A stretch of DNA of 22,166 nucleotides, from contig JBFXAN010000109.1 in NCBI GenBank assembly GCA_050184225.1, positions 1 to 22,166 on the forward strand, in the 5' to 3' direction. The notes beneath the pieces are model-generated. The model had not been told where the DNA came from, did no database searches, and saw nothing but the letters and a program-made list of their open reading frames with translations. The position numbers and the translations under genes were made by a program. This stretch comes from JBFXAN01 sp050184225 (GTDB taxonomy: Bacteria; Chloroflexota; Dehalococcoidia; CAUJGQ01). This document shows positions 1-7,422 of the stretch, one piece after another. Position 1 is the stretch's first letter. Every line of letters starts with the position of its first letter.

Positions 1-42
1 CCCCTCGCCGCGCGTTCGCGGGGGGAGGGGCCGGGGGAGGGG
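1..42 (-). repeat. G/C-tract palindromic repeat, copy 1
   Basis: This is a hairpin-like repeat whose G-rich arm (20-42) has four runs of at least four G separated by 1-2 nt, so it fits the G-quadruplex motif on the plus strand. Read on the minus strand it begins CCCCTCCCCCGGCCCCTCCC and matches the copies at 12184-12237 and 22126-22166. The outer end of the C-rich arm may lie outside the window. It ends five bases before the first usable start codon of the following gene. No transposase is nearby, so a REP-like dispersed element is the simplest reading. Confidence 0.75.
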
Positions 43-46
43 TTCG

Positions 47-1309
47 TTGCGCCACGATGCCCTGACATTGCTCCGCTACAACCAGCGATGGGCGCGCCAT
101 CCGCGTGATGGGCGACGGTTGAGCTACACGTGTCCATCGCCGGGGCACTATCCGTTTCAGTGGTTCTGGGACTCCTGCTTCCATGCGATTGCCCTGGCGC
201 ATCTGGAGCCGGAGGCGGCGCGGGATGAGCTGGAGCTGCTGGTGTCGGTTCAGGCGGCGGACGGGTTTCTGCCGCATATTATCTTCTGGGATCGGCGGCG
301 GTTGGTGAGTCCGGGACTGTTCTGGGCGTGGGCACAGAGTAGCCGCTTCGGTGTTCCCAAGCACTCGGCGCTGATTCAACCGCCGGTGATCGCGGCGGCG
401 GTCGAACGCTATCACGCCGTCACCGGCGACCTCGATCTCGTGTGCCGGTTGTTGCCCGCGCTCGATCGGTACTACGACTACCTGAGTCGCGAACGCTGTC
501 CCGGCGGGTCGCCGCTGCTCGCGATCGTCGCGCCGTGGGAGTCGGGGATGGACCACCGGCCTTCGTATGACCGCGCGCTGCGGCTGCCCTATCCGGCCGC
601 GCCGCGTGATCTCGTCATCCGGCCGCGGATGCTCGACCTGGCGAATCGTCGGTGGGGCTACCAGCCGCGCGCGCTGAACCGCACCGGCCGGTTTCTCGTG
701 CAGGATGTGTTGATGAACGCTGTCTACGCGGACGGACTGCGGACGCTGGGCCGGCTGCACGCGCTCTGCGCCGGCGACGGCAGCCGGTGGTCCGCGCGTG
801 CCGATCAGGTCGAAGCGGCGATATGCTCGACGCTGTGTGGGCGGGATGGCTTCTTCTACGACCGCGACCTGAAGACCGGCCGGTTGCTTCCCGTCCGAAC
901 GGTCGCGGGATTGATGCCGCTGCTGTGCGAGTCGATCTCCGATTCCGATCTCGCCCCCGTGGTCGCGGCGCTCGACGATCCGGATCAGTTTGCGACGCCG
1001 TACCCGGCGCCGTCGGTGGCGGTGCGCGAGCCGTCGTTTGTGCCCGGCCCGCAGCGGTGGGGATCGGGACCGCTGATCTGGCGGGGACCAAGCTGGATCA
1101 ACGCAAACTGGCTCCTGCATCGCGCGCTGATCCGGCGTGGCGATTCGGTGCGTGCCGGACGGCTGGCCGAGGCAGCGACCACGCTCGTGCGCCACTCCGG
1201 CTTCACGGAGTACTATCATCCGTTCACGGGCGACGGCTTCGGCGCGCCATCCTTCGGGTGGAGCACGCTCGTCGTCGATATGCTGCCGTTCGCCGGACGT
1301 GATCTGTGA
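47..1309 (+). CDS. GH63-like glucosidase (mannosyl-/glucosylglycerate hydrolase type)
   Basis: The 420-residue product has the (alpha/alpha)6-barrel signature of the MGH1-like glycoside hydrolases. YPFQWFWDSCFHA lies at about residues 35-47, APWESGMDHRPSYD at 162-175, WRGPSWINANW in the C-terminal third, and GFTEYYHPFTGDGFG near residue 385. By analogy with mannosylglycerate hydrolases, D169 is a candidate general acid and E388 a candidate base; both are inferred. Such enzymes release glucose or mannose from glyceric-acid-linked compatible solutes in the cytoplasm, and no signal peptide is seen. The start is TTG at 47, the first start codon after the repeat. The frame is open to the window edge, so a start further upstream cannot be excluded. 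Substrate is uncertain; an amylo-glucosidase-like role is the main alternative. Confidence 0.75.
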   Translation: MRHDALTLLRYNQRWARHPRDGRRLSYTCPSPGHYPFQWFWDSCFHAIALAHLEPEAARDELELLVSVQAADGFLPHIIFWDRRRLVSPGLFWAWAQSSRFGVPKHSALIQPPVIAAAVERYHAVTGDLDLVCRLLPALDRYYDYLSRERCPGGSPLLAIVAPWESGMDHRPSYDRALRLPYPAAPRDLVIRPRMLDLANRRWGYQPRALNRTGRFLVQDVLMNAVYADGLRTLGRLHALCAGDGSRWSARADQVEAAICSTLCGRDGFFYDRDLKTGRLLPVRTVAGLMPLLCESISDSDLAPVVAALDDPDQFATPYPAPSVAVREPSFVPGPQRWGSGPLIWRGPSWINANWLLHRALIRRGDSVRAGRLAEAATTLVRHSGFTEYYHPFTGDGFGAPSFGWSTLVVDMLPFAGRDL

Positions 1310-1319
1310 GGAATCCAGC

Positions 1320-2561
1320 ATGATAACCGACCGACAGTCGCTCAATGCCTGGGGCCATCTGCCCGGTGTGTCATCCGACGTTCATGCGATGACGGCAGAA
1401 ATTGTCGGCTGGCGCCGGCATCTGCATCAGGAGCCTGAGGTGTCGCACGCGGAGCACGATACGCAGCACTGGCTGATCGAGACGCTGCGAGGCTTCGGCA
1501 TCGATGAGGTTCGGGGCGTTGCCGGGACGGGCGTCGTCGCCGTGATTCGGGGCCGATCGGACGGTCCGGCGGTGATGTGGCGGGCAGACATCGACGCCCT
1601 GCCGATCCTCCAGGAGTCAACGGCGCCATATATCTCCCGCCGCCGCGGCGTGATGCACGCCTGTGGCCATGACGGACACACGGCGATCGCGCTGGGCGTG
1701 GCGAAGGTGATGCATCGGCACCGTGCCGCGCTGCCCGGTCCGGTCAAGGTCGTCTTTCAGCCCGCCGAAGAGGTCGGTGACGGCGCCCGGCCGATGCTCG
1801 CGGCCGGGGTGCTGGAGGACCCATCGGTCGCGGTCGCGTTCGGTTTGCACGTCGATAGCTCGCTGGAGACGGGGACGATCGGCGTGAGTGCCGGCGCCTT
1901 CATGCCCTCACCCGGATCGTTCGAGTTACGCATCTCCGGTCGGGGCGGTCACGCCGGACTGCCGCATCGATCGATTGATCCAGTGATCACGTCGGCCTAT
2001 GTATTGACGGCGCTCCAGACGGTGATCAGCCGGAACCTGCCACCGGACCGCGCGGGACTGCTCAGCATCGGCGAGATCAAGGGCGGCACGCGCGGCAATA
2101 TCATCCCCGATGAGGTCTTCATCGCCGGCACCGTGCGGGCATTCGAGCCGGAGACCCTGAAGCTGCTGAAGGGCCGGATGGAGCAGGTGATCGGAGGGCT
2201 GTGCGCCGCCTTTGGCGCGGAGTTCGAGCTCGAGTTTCGCGAGAGCATCCCCGCCGTGGTGAACGACGCCGGGATGGCGGCGCTGGTCCGGCGGACGGCC
2301 GAAGCTCTGCTCGGCGAGGAGCGCGTGCTGCCGGACCGGACGACGATGTCCGACGACATGTCGCTCTTCCTCGAGGCGCGGCCCGGCTGCTACTTCCTGC
2401 TCGGCGTCCGCAACGAGGAATGGGGCATCACCGAGCCGAATCACTCGCCGCGTTGGGATCTCGACGAGCGGGCGCTGCTGATCGGCGTCGATCTGGCCAC
2501 GCGGATCGTGCTCGCGGCCGCGGAGCAGATCTCGACCGGCGCCGGCAGGGATCACGGATGA
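1320..2561 (+). CDS. M20-family amidohydrolase (N-acyl-amino-acid / IAA-conjugate hydrolase-like)
   Basis: This 413-residue protein is a typical M20D metallo-amidohydrolase, which cleaves the amide bond of N-acyl or similar conjugated amino acids in the cytoplasm. Visible landmarks are ADIDALPI (89-96), HACGHDGHT (113-121, with C115 and H117 as metal ligands), FQPAEEVGDGA (146-156, E150/E151 catalytic or metal), GLHVD (175-179), the lid-domain GRGGHAGLPH (207-216), GGTRGNIIPDEV (255-266) and TEPNHSPRWD (371-380, H375 ligand). Length and all ligands are normal, so it should be active. The ATG is chosen because GAGGAA lies 6-7 nt upstream; longer readings run back into the preceding gene. The gap to the GH63-like gene is 10 nt, so the two are probably co-transcribed. 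The exact substrate cannot be read from sequence. Confidence 0.9.
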   Translation: MITDRQSLNAWGHLPGVSSDVHAMTAEIVGWRRHLHQEPEVSHAEHDTQHWLIETLRGFGIDEVRGVAGTGVVAVIRGRSDGPAVMWRADIDALPILQESTAPYISRRRGVMHACGHDGHTAIALGVAKVMHRHRAALPGPVKVVFQPAEEVGDGARPMLAAGVLEDPSVAVAFGLHVDSSLETGTIGVSAGAFMPSPGSFELRISGRGGHAGLPHRSIDPVITSAYVLTALQTVISRNLPPDRAGLLSIGEIKGGTRGNIIPDEVFIAGTVRAFEPETLKLLKGRMEQVIGGLCAAFGAEFELEFRESIPAVVNDAGMAALVRRTAEALLGEERVLPDRTTMSDDMSLFLEARPGCYFLLGVRNEEWGITEPNHSPRWDLDERALLIGVDLATRIVLAAAEQISTGAGRDHG

Positions 2562-2577
2562 CCCTGGCTGGCCGTAT

Positions 2578-2601
2578 GGCGGCTGATCCGATCAGGCCGC
2601 C
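2578..2601. terminator. Hairpin between convergent genes, possible bidirectional terminator
   Basis: GGCGGC plus TGA (2578-2586) can pair with TCA and GCCGCC (2592-2601) around a 5-nt loop with one bulged G. It sits in the 43-nt gap between the convergent M20 and DUF11-like genes, where a terminator is expected. No T-run follows on either strand, so intrinsic termination is not secured. Confidence 0.35.
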
Positions 2602-2604
2602 GGC

Positions 2605-3039
2605 CTACATCACCGAGACGCAGTAGGTACCGCACTGAATCGCTTCGTCCGCGGGCACCTCGGGGTCGAGGATATGCAGCGCGGCAACCACTGTCCCGTC
2701 AACGTGGGACTGCACCGAGGTCGTTACGAGGATATGGACCGTCATGCGGCCGCCGTTCGGCAGCGCGCCACCGAGGCAATCGACCCGACCCGGCGACTCG
2801 CCGGGGGACGTGGCGAAGTGGGCAAAACCAAGACCGTCGGTGGTTGACTCGGGCCGGATGACGCGCACGTGGAAACCATGGGGGAAGAGGACCTGTAGGT
2901 CGACCTTCTCGATCGGCTGGTCGTCGTTGCGTAACTCGACCGTGAACCACTGGCCGAAGATATCGACGGCCGCCATGCTCTTCGGTCCCGAGATCGCGAG
3001 ACGAAGGCGTTCCGACGTTTCAGGCGTGTTGATACTCAT
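2605..3039 (-). CDS. Hypothetical protein with an Ig-like (DUF11-like) beta-sandwich
   Basis: I do not recognise a named family with certainty. The 144-residue product reads like a single DUF11/CARDB-type beta-sandwich: FTVELRNDDQPIEKVDLQV (about 32-50), then FPHGFHVRVI, then a strand with VDCLGGALPNGGRMTVHILV (about 91-110). That spacing (strand, N-D turn, 'P-G-F', then C-x-G-G-x-L-x-x-G) is usual in such domains. Most relatives are extracellular repeats, but here there is one domain and no signal peptide or membrane segment. The C-terminus has a C-x3-C pair in QCGTYC. The ATG at 3039 is preferred because the homologous part begins there and GTGAG lies 7-8 nt upstream; the frame stays open to 3234 but the added residues are Arg-rich and look non-coding. 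It is convergent with the M20 gene and divergent from the M23 gene. Confidence 0.6.
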   Translation of the reverse strand: MSINTPETSERLRLAISGPKSMAAVDIFGQWFTVELRNDDQPIEKVDLQVLFPHGFHVRVIRPESTTDGLGFAHFATSPGESPGRVDCLGGALPNGGRMTVHILVTTSVQSHVDGTVVAALHILDPEVPADEAIQCGTYCVSVM

Positions 3040-3277
3040 GATGCGCTCACTGGTGTGGCCCCCGAAGGGGTAGCAGTGTTCGAGGAGCCGTAGGGTAACG
3101 AGTTGGTTGCGCGTTCGACGGGACACATCAGCCTCCAGTCGTCGCCCGGCACGGAGCCGTCCACGATCGAGGTTCGTCGGTGCGGCGCCTGCCCGCTGTC
3201 GTCCAGCCAACACATGACCGGTCATCCAGATCACACTTCACGTCGTGGACCTCGTGCATCGCCGCACCACTCCCGCC

Positions 3278-3295
3278 GGTGTGCTGTGGCACACC
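3278..3295. repeat. Short perfect inverted repeat
   Basis: GGTGTGC, a TGTG spacer, then GCACACC form a perfect 7-bp dyad. It lies about 115 nt upstream of the -35 box of the M23 gene. It could be an operator, a remote regulator site or a chance hairpin; no T-run follows. Confidence 0.35.
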
Positions 3296-3410
3296 AATGT
3301 CACTGGATAAACGAAGGACCGGCGAGAATTCGCGCATTCAGGTCGGAGACGTGCAAACGGTCAAGTTGGGCAATCGCCCGCCACTTTACTCGTACAGGCG
3401 CAATATCCCA

Positions 3411-3440
3411 TTGACAAACCAAACGTTGCAGTTATATAAA
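3411..3440 (+). promoter_or_regulatory. Sigma70-type promoter of the M23/SH3b gene
   Basis: A perfect -35 TTGACA (3411-3416) is followed by TATATA (3433-3438, 16-nt spacer) or TATAAA (3435-3440, 18-nt spacer). It stands in a locally AT-rich island and points at the TTG start at 3484. Transcription should begin near 3445-3448, giving a leader of about 37 nt that contains the CAGGAG ribosome site. Confidence 0.75.
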
Positions 3441-3483
3441 CTTCAGGACTTCGCCAGTCGGCGTTCATCAGGAGTCGCCCCCC

Positions 3484-4692
3484 TTGCTGAACCGCCTGCC
3501 GGCGCTGTGCGGTGTGGTCATCGTCGGCCTGTTGGTTTGTTTGATGATCGCACCTGGGACCAACGCCCAGACAGCGCCGACACTTTCGACACTGAAACTG
3601 CCGTTACCAGCCGGCAGCACCTGGAAGGTGTTGCAGGGCTATAATGGCGGCACCCATGTCCCCGGACCCGAACAGTACGCGCTCGACCTCGTGCGGGACG
3701 GTGGTCCCACGGGCGGCACGGAAGTGGTCGCCCCCGCCGCCGGATCGGTCTGGTTCGCCCACGCTCCTGGTGCGGGCAACGGCTGCGCCTCGATCCGCGT
3801 CGATGGCGGCGGCGGACTGATCGTGCAGATGTGCCACATCGTCCTGCATCGCGCCCTGCGCGCTGACGAACGTGTGAGCGCCGGGATGCCGCTGGGCGTG
3901 ATCGGCGAGGACGGCCGGGTCGGCAACAACGGCACCGCCCACCTCCATCTCTCGATGCACCGCACATCGGACTACGGCGTGACGCGGGTGCCCGTGCCCT
4001 TTTCATCCGTCGGCGGCATGTCGTTGGAGGGCGTCAACCTGACGCCGAACGGCTCGCGCAATCAATACGCCTGCCCCGGGAGTGACTGCATCGGCCGGAT
4101 GGTGTCGACCGTTGGCACCGATGCCTCCGTGGTCATCCCTTCGACAGCCGGGACATCGTCCACCCCCGCCCGCCCGCCGGCGCCCTCGACGACATCGCCG
4201 TCTGGATCGCCCTCGCCAGCCGTTTCGCCGGCGTCCTCGGGTCCACAGCCACCTGGGCCGCTGCGGCCTGGTGTCCGTGCCGTTGTCGCGGGAGCGGGTG
4301 ACTGCGTCAACGTCCGTGAGAATCCGAGCACATCGGCCAAAGTCATCCAGTGTCTTGCCGACGGCGCCCGGCTCAAACTGCAAGAAGGTCCGGTGAACGC
4401 CGACGGCTATCAGTGGTGGCGACTGGAAGGGCTCGGCTGGGCAGTGTCGAACTACCTCAGCGCGCTGGCACCCTCGCTGGAGGTCGGGTCACGGGCAACG
4501 ATCAGCGCCGGCCGGGGTGAGTGCCTCAACGTGCGGATCGCGCCATCGGCGTCGGCCCAGAACACAGGGTGCATCGCCGATGGGCTCGTCGTTCGGCTGG
4601 TGATGGGACCGTTCGCGGCCGACGGCGTCACGTGGTGGCAACTGGAAGGTGGCGGCTGGGTCGCCGGACAATACCTCACCCCGGAAAGCTGA
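3484..4692 (+). CDS. Secreted M23 metallopeptidase with two C-terminal SH3b domains
   Basis: The 402-residue product begins with a signal peptide (residues 1-28, hydrophobic core LCGVVIVGLLVCLMIAP, likely cut after TNA). An M23/LytM-type domain follows (about 45-175). Its zinc ligands are candidates H58, D68 (in YALDL), and H153/H155 in AHLHLSMH, with H118 as the additional active-site histidine. A Pro/Ser/Thr-rich linker covers about 220-260. Two SH3b domains lie at about 262-327 and 332-400, each with a C-x-N-V-R motif, a W-W pair and a GW-V/A-x-x-YL ending. The protein should bind and cut peptidoglycan peptides outside the membrane. The start is TTG at 3484, chosen because GGAG lies 9 nt upstream and the signal peptide starts there. 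All ligands are present, so an active enzyme is likely. folK follows after 3 nt. Confidence 0.9.
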   Translation: MLNRLPALCGVVIVGLLVCLMIAPGTNAQTAPTLSTLKLPLPAGSTWKVLQGYNGGTHVPGPEQYALDLVRDGGPTGGTEVVAPAAGSVWFAHAPGAGNGCASIRVDGGGGLIVQMCHIVLHRALRADERVSAGMPLGVIGEDGRVGNNGTAHLHLSMHRTSDYGVTRVPVPFSSVGGMSLEGVNLTPNGSRNQYACPGSDCIGRMVSTVGTDASVVIPSTAGTSSTPARPPAPSTTSPSGSPSPAVSPASSGPQPPGPLRPGVRAVVAGAGDCVNVRENPSTSAKVIQCLADGARLKLQEGPVNADGYQWWRLEGLGWAVSNYLSALAPSLEVGSRATISAGRGECLNVRIAPSASAQNTGCIADGLVVRLVMGPFAADGVTWWQLEGGGWVAGQYLTPES

Positions 4693-4695
4693 ACG

Positions 4696-5244
4696 ATGGT
4701 CGAGGAACGGCGCTGTCTGCTGGGACTGGGCAGCAACCTGGGCAACCGGCTCGCCAACCTGCAGGAGGCGCTGCGTCGCCTGGAGCCCGATGTTCGCGTC
4801 GTCGCGGTTTCGTCGCTCTATGAGAGCGATCCGGTCGGTCCTTCCGGGCAGCCGGCGTATCTCAACGCCGTCGCTGAAGGAATGACTGCCCTCGAACCGC
4901 ATCCCCTGTTGCGACGGATCAAACAGATCGAATGGGAGCTTGGCCGCAGGCCCGGCCCGCGATGGGGACCGCGTCCGGCCGACCTCGACATCCTGTTCAT
5001 CGACGGCCTCACGCTCGATGCGCCGGACCTGACGATTCCGCATATCGGTGTTGAGGAACGGCCCTTCGTGCTCGTGCCGCTGGCGGAGGTCGCGCCTGAT
5101 CTGCTCCTCAACAGTGGCCGGACAGCGCGCCGGGCAGCGGCTGCCGCTGATCAGAGCGGGCAGCGCCGTGTGGCTGAGCCAATGTGGCGCGATACTGTGA
5201 GTGTCTTCCCGCCCACAATACCGTCGGATTCAGCACGGACGTGA
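4696..5244 (+). CDS. folK: 2-amino-4-hydroxy-6-hydroxymethyldihydropteridine pyrophosphokinase
   Basis: FolK transfers pyrophosphate from ATP to 6-hydroxymethyl-dihydropterin, the step before dihydropteroate synthase in folate synthesis; it is cytoplasmic. The 182-residue product shows LGLGSNLGNR (9-18), SSLYESDPVG (39-48), QPAYLNAV (52-59) and RWGPRPADLDIL (89-100). D96 and D98 correspond to the magnesium-binding pair D95/D97 of the E. coli enzyme. IPHIGVEERPFVLVPLAEV (114-132) is the usual late motif. The C-terminal 30 residues or so are not conserved and are longer than in most relatives. The ATG has GGAAAG about 8 nt upstream, inside the end of the M23 gene, so the two are probably cotranscribed although functionally unrelated. 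No folP or folB is visible in the window. Confidence 0.95.
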   Translation: MVEERRCLLGLGSNLGNRLANLQEALRRLEPDVRVVAVSSLYESDPVGPSGQPAYLNAVAEGMTALEPHPLLRRIKQIEWELGRRPGPRWGPRPADLDILFIDGLTLDAPDLTIPHIGVEERPFVLVPLAEVAPDLLLNSGRTARRAAAAADQSGQRRVAEPMWRDTVSVFPPTIPSDSART

Positions 5245-5300
5245 GTCCTATCATACCTTTGACGTGAAACCGTTCCCTGGTGAGTCGAAGGCAGCGGGCG

Positions 5301-5792
5301 ATGTCTCCACACACGGAACAGCTTGCCGAGCAGTTCTTGCATGCGAACGCCATGCTGGCCTCCGTGGCGGAGGGGTGTTCGGATGCTCAGTGGCAGGCAC
5401 GGACCGACGCCGAAGGATGGTCGGTCGGTGTCGCCGTGCATCACGTCGCCGATGATTGTCTCGACCTCCTCGATGTGATCGCGGCGATCGCGGAGGGGAG
5501 GAATGTCCCGGAGGTGACGCGGGAATCACTGGACGAACGCAACGCGCGGCACGCCTGGCAGTCCGCATCGTACTCCAAGACGGAAACGGTGGAGTTGCTG
5601 CGTCGAAACGCCATCGTCGTCGCGGACACGATTCGTCACTTGACCGACGGGCAGCTGGCACGCTCCGGTGTCGTGCTCGGGCGAGAGGCATCGATTGAGC
5701 AGATCGTCACGGTCCTACTGCCCGGTCATATCGAGAGTCATCTGGCAAGCATCCGGCGGGCAATAGAACGTGCCGCGGCCGCGGCACCATGA
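5301..5792 (+). CDS. DinB-superfamily (DinB/MDMPI-like) protein
   Basis: The 163-residue product is an all-helical DinB-like four-helix bundle. It shows W-S-V-G-V-A-V-H-H-V (about 40-49) and PGHIESHLASI (141-151). H47 or H48 with H143 and H147 form the candidate three-histidine metal site typical of the superfamily. Members include thiol-dependent S-transferases and maleylpyruvate isomerases; most have no known substrate, and none can be named here. The ATG at 5301 is preferred because AAGG lies upstream at a usable distance and the conserved helix begins soon after. An in-frame GTG at 5280 would add seven residues. The gene stands 56 nt after folK and converges on the nucleoside phosphorylase gene with a 10-nt gap. 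Confidence 0.75.
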   Translation: MSPHTEQLAEQFLHANAMLASVAEGCSDAQWQARTDAEGWSVGVAVHHVADDCLDLLDVIAAIAEGRNVPEVTRESLDERNARHAWQSASYSKTETVELLRRNAIVVADTIRHLTDGQLARSGVVLGREASIEQIVTVLLPGHIESHLASIRRAIERAAAAAP

Positions 5793-5802
5793 TCGTGGCT
5801 TG

Positions 5803-6606
5803 TCAGTCAGCCGGCGACTGTACGACCGCGTCGAGCGCGCACTCGGCGATCCGCATCGCAGAGTCTCGGAAGGAGCGATCGTAGAAGCCGGGGCGCCATG
5901 GGTGGAACAGCTCATCGGAGACGATGAACAGGCTGGCCACGCGCAAGCCGCGCATCGCGCCGACGATATAGAGTGCCGAGGCTTCCATATCGACGGCAAC
6001 CACCCCCTGGGCTGCCAGGCGGCGCACCTTGCTCGTCATCTCGCGGTAGGGTGCGTCCGTGGTCCAGATGCGTCCTTCGTGCGCAATCACGCCGCGCTGG
6101 ACACAGGCGTCGCGCAAGGCATCGACCAGGGCGGCGTCCGGCCGCGCCTCGATGTCGGGCCGCTGGTAGTGATACGACGTTCCTTCCTCGCGGATCGCGC
6201 TGGTGGGGAGCACGGCGGCGCCGAGCGGCGCGTACTCTTGCAGGCTGCCGGCCGAGCCGACGGCGACGATGGAACGGGCGCCGCCGATCACCATCTCTTC
6301 GAGTGAGGCAATCGCCGCCGGTGCGCCGACCGGGAAGCGGATGACGGCAACGTCGGTATCGCGGAAGCGGCCGCGGGCCAGGGGCGGGCGATCGGAGCGC
6401 AGCTTTTTCCACGCCTCGCTCTCAGACGCGCCCGTCAGCCGGAGCAGGTGGGCATAGATAAACGGCTGAAAGGTAACGACGAGCCGCGGTCCGACATCGA
6501 GGTCGGCAAGCGTCAGACCACGTGCCTGAAGCTGGTAGTTGAGGAAGGCATGGGCGGTGAAGTGTTCCTCGTCGTCCTCGGCAACGTCTTCCAGCCAGTC
6601 GATCAT
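5803..6606 (-). CDS. Nucleoside phosphorylase (PNP/UDP family)
   Basis: The 267-residue product belongs to the PNP_UDP_1 fold, which cleaves nucleosides with phosphate to a free base and (deoxy)ribose-1-phosphate. Diagnostic segments are SIVAVGSAGSLQ (112-123, phosphate/ribose loop), EGTSYHY (141-147), VVAVDMEASALY (202-213, with the ribose-binding Met-Glu) and SDEL (230-233). Overall pattern is nearest to uridine-phosphorylase-like proteins, but the base specificity cannot be fixed. The ATG at 6606 has GAGAGG 5 nt upstream and is preferred; an in-frame GTG at 6642 would add 12 residues. It lies 51 nt after the small membrane protein gene and may be the last gene of the his transcription unit. 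A nucleosidase without phosphorolysis is the alternative. Confidence 0.85.
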   Translation of the reverse strand: MIDWLEDVAEDDEEHFTAHAFLNYQLQARGLTLADLDVGPRLVVTFQPFIYAHLLRLTGASESEAWKKLRSDRPPLARGRFRDTDVAVIRFPVGAPAAIASLEEMVIGGARSIVAVGSAGSLQEYAPLGAAVLPTSAIREEGTSYHYQRPDIEARPDAALVDALRDACVQRGVIAHEGRIWTTDAPYREMTSKVRRLAAQGVVAVDMEASALYIVGAMRGLRVASLFIVSDELFHPWRPGFYDRSFRDSAMRIAECALDAVVQSPAD

Positions 6607-6657
6607 CAGACCTCTCTCTGCCACGAACGGGCGTCGCTCCACGGCAACGCCCGCCGA

Positions 6658-6903
6658 TTATTGCGCGGCGTCCACCGCCGGCCGGTCCTCCGGCTGCTCT
6701 GCCAGCTCCGGCTCCGGCATATCCGGCTCGATCGTCATCATCGTCCAGCCGACCCAGGCCGCCAGCGCCGAGAGTCCGGCGACGGCGACAGCGACCGGCA
6801 CCGCGATCGCCGCGTAACTCCGCCGCGAGAGTCCGTAGGCAAACAGCAGAAACTCGATGACCGCGCCCGCGATGATCAGTACGCCGGTCTTTCGTGTATC
6901 CAT
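6658..6903 (-). CDS. Small two-helix membrane protein, unknown function
   Basis: The 81-residue product has two hydrophobic segments, about residues 6-25 (GVLIIAGAVIEFLLFAYGL) and 29-55 (AIAVPVAVAVAGLSALAAW), separated by SRRSY, and an acidic Pro/Glu-rich tail (EPDMPEPELAEQPEDRP). The positive loop between helices suggests a hairpin with the loop inside and both ends outside. I do not recognise a family. The ATG at 6903 is chosen because GGGGAG lies 8 nt upstream; the frame stays open to 6939 but without a better start. It sits between hisI and the nucleoside phosphorylase gene, separated from hisI by a palindromic repeat. Confidence 0.65.
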   Translation of the reverse strand: MDTRKTGVLIIAGAVIEFLLFAYGLSRRSYAAIAVPVAVAVAGLSALAAWVGWTMMTIEPDMPEPELAEQPEDRPAVDAAQ

Positions 6904-6936
6904 GGTGATTCTCCCCACCGTCAAGAGGATAGCCGC

Positions 6937-7014
6937 CATGTCATCCTGAGCGGAGCGAAGGATCTCGGGCGCTGCTTGACCTCCGAGATCCTTCGCTCCG
7001 CTCAGGATGACATG
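6937..7014. repeat. REP-like palindrome, copy 1 (32-bp perfect arms)
   Basis: Arms 6937-6968 and 6983-7014 are perfect inverted copies around a 14-nt loop. The outer sequence includes CATGTCATCCTGAGCGGAGC. The element lies between hisI and the small membrane protein gene. It shares its arm sequence with 8210-8287. Such dispersed hairpins can stop RNA decay or transcription, but there is no T-run, so an attenuating role is only possible. Confidence 0.9.
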
Positions 7015-7047
7015 ATGAGCGAACGCTTCCGAGCCGTGAGATCGCCG

Positions 7048-7389
7048 TCAGGCGCGGGGCTGGACGGTGTCCCCCGCCGACGTCTCGATCCGATTGAAAA
7101 AGCAGCTCTGCTCGCCGGTGTGGCAGGTCGGACCCGCCGGCTCCGCTTTGACGAGCACGACGTCCTGGTCGCAGTCGGTCCACATTTCGCGGACGCGGAG
7201 CACGTTGCCGGATGACTCACCCTTCTGCCACATCGCCTGCCGGCTGCGGCTGAAGAACCAGACGACGCCGCTCTCGCGCGTGCGCCGCACGGCTTCTTCG
7301 TTCATGTAGCCGACCATCAGCACATCGCCCGTAGCGGCATCCTGGATCACCGCCGGCAGCAGGCCGTTTTCCTTGTAGTTCAAGTCCAT
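7048..7389 (-). CDS. hisI: Phosphoribosyl-AMP cyclohydrolase
   Basis: HisI opens the adenine ring of phosphoribosyl-AMP, the third step of histidine synthesis. The 113-residue product has DAATGDVLMVGYMNEEA (17-33), WFFSRSRQAMWQKGESSGN (44-62) and WTDCDQDVVLVKAE (70-83). D72, D74 and D76 form the metal site, and C73, C89 and C96 the zinc site, all present. No HisE domain is fused, so phosphoribosyl-ATP pyrophosphatase must be encoded elsewhere. The ATG at 7389 is preferred, with GGAG 10 nt upstream; an in-frame GTG at 7404 would add five residues. It follows hisF after 33 nt. Confidence 0.96.
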   Translation of the reverse strand: MDLNYKENGLLPAVIQDAATGDVLMVGYMNEEAVRRTRESGVVWFFSRSRQAMWQKGESSGNVLRVREMWTDCDQDVVLVKAEPAGPTCHTGEQSCFFNRIETSAGDTVQPRA

Positions 7390-7422
7390 CGGTTCACGCT
7401 CCACGTATTGTCGGTGTCCGGG

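Larger units (their letters stand above)
3040..3483. other. Intergenic region without a convincing gene
   Basis: This is the largest gene-free stretch, between divergent genes. Open frames on both strands (for example 3103-3414 plus) have no recognisable domain and Arg/Ser-rich composition. Composition turns clearly AT-richer from about 3390 to 3450, where the M23 promoter lies. A 7-bp hairpin sits at 3278-3295. On the minus strand a short C-(TTCG)-G capped hairpin near 3059-3070 would fall in the leader of the DUF11-like gene. Confidence 0.6.

Noticed and set aside
63..74. 12-mer TGACATTGCTCC shared with 14418-14429
   Set aside because: The first copy lies in the coding part of the GH63-like gene; a single 12-base match between these places can be chance and no flanking similarity is seen.
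3103..3644. Plus-strand open frames at 3103-3414 and 3180-3644 as small genes
   Set aside because: They have no recognisable domain, are Arg/Ser-rich, lack good ribosome sites, and one runs through the promoter and start of the M23 gene.
5770..6306. Plus-strand open frame opposite the nucleoside phosphorylase gene
   Set aside because: The minus-strand product has all family motifs; the plus-strand product has none.
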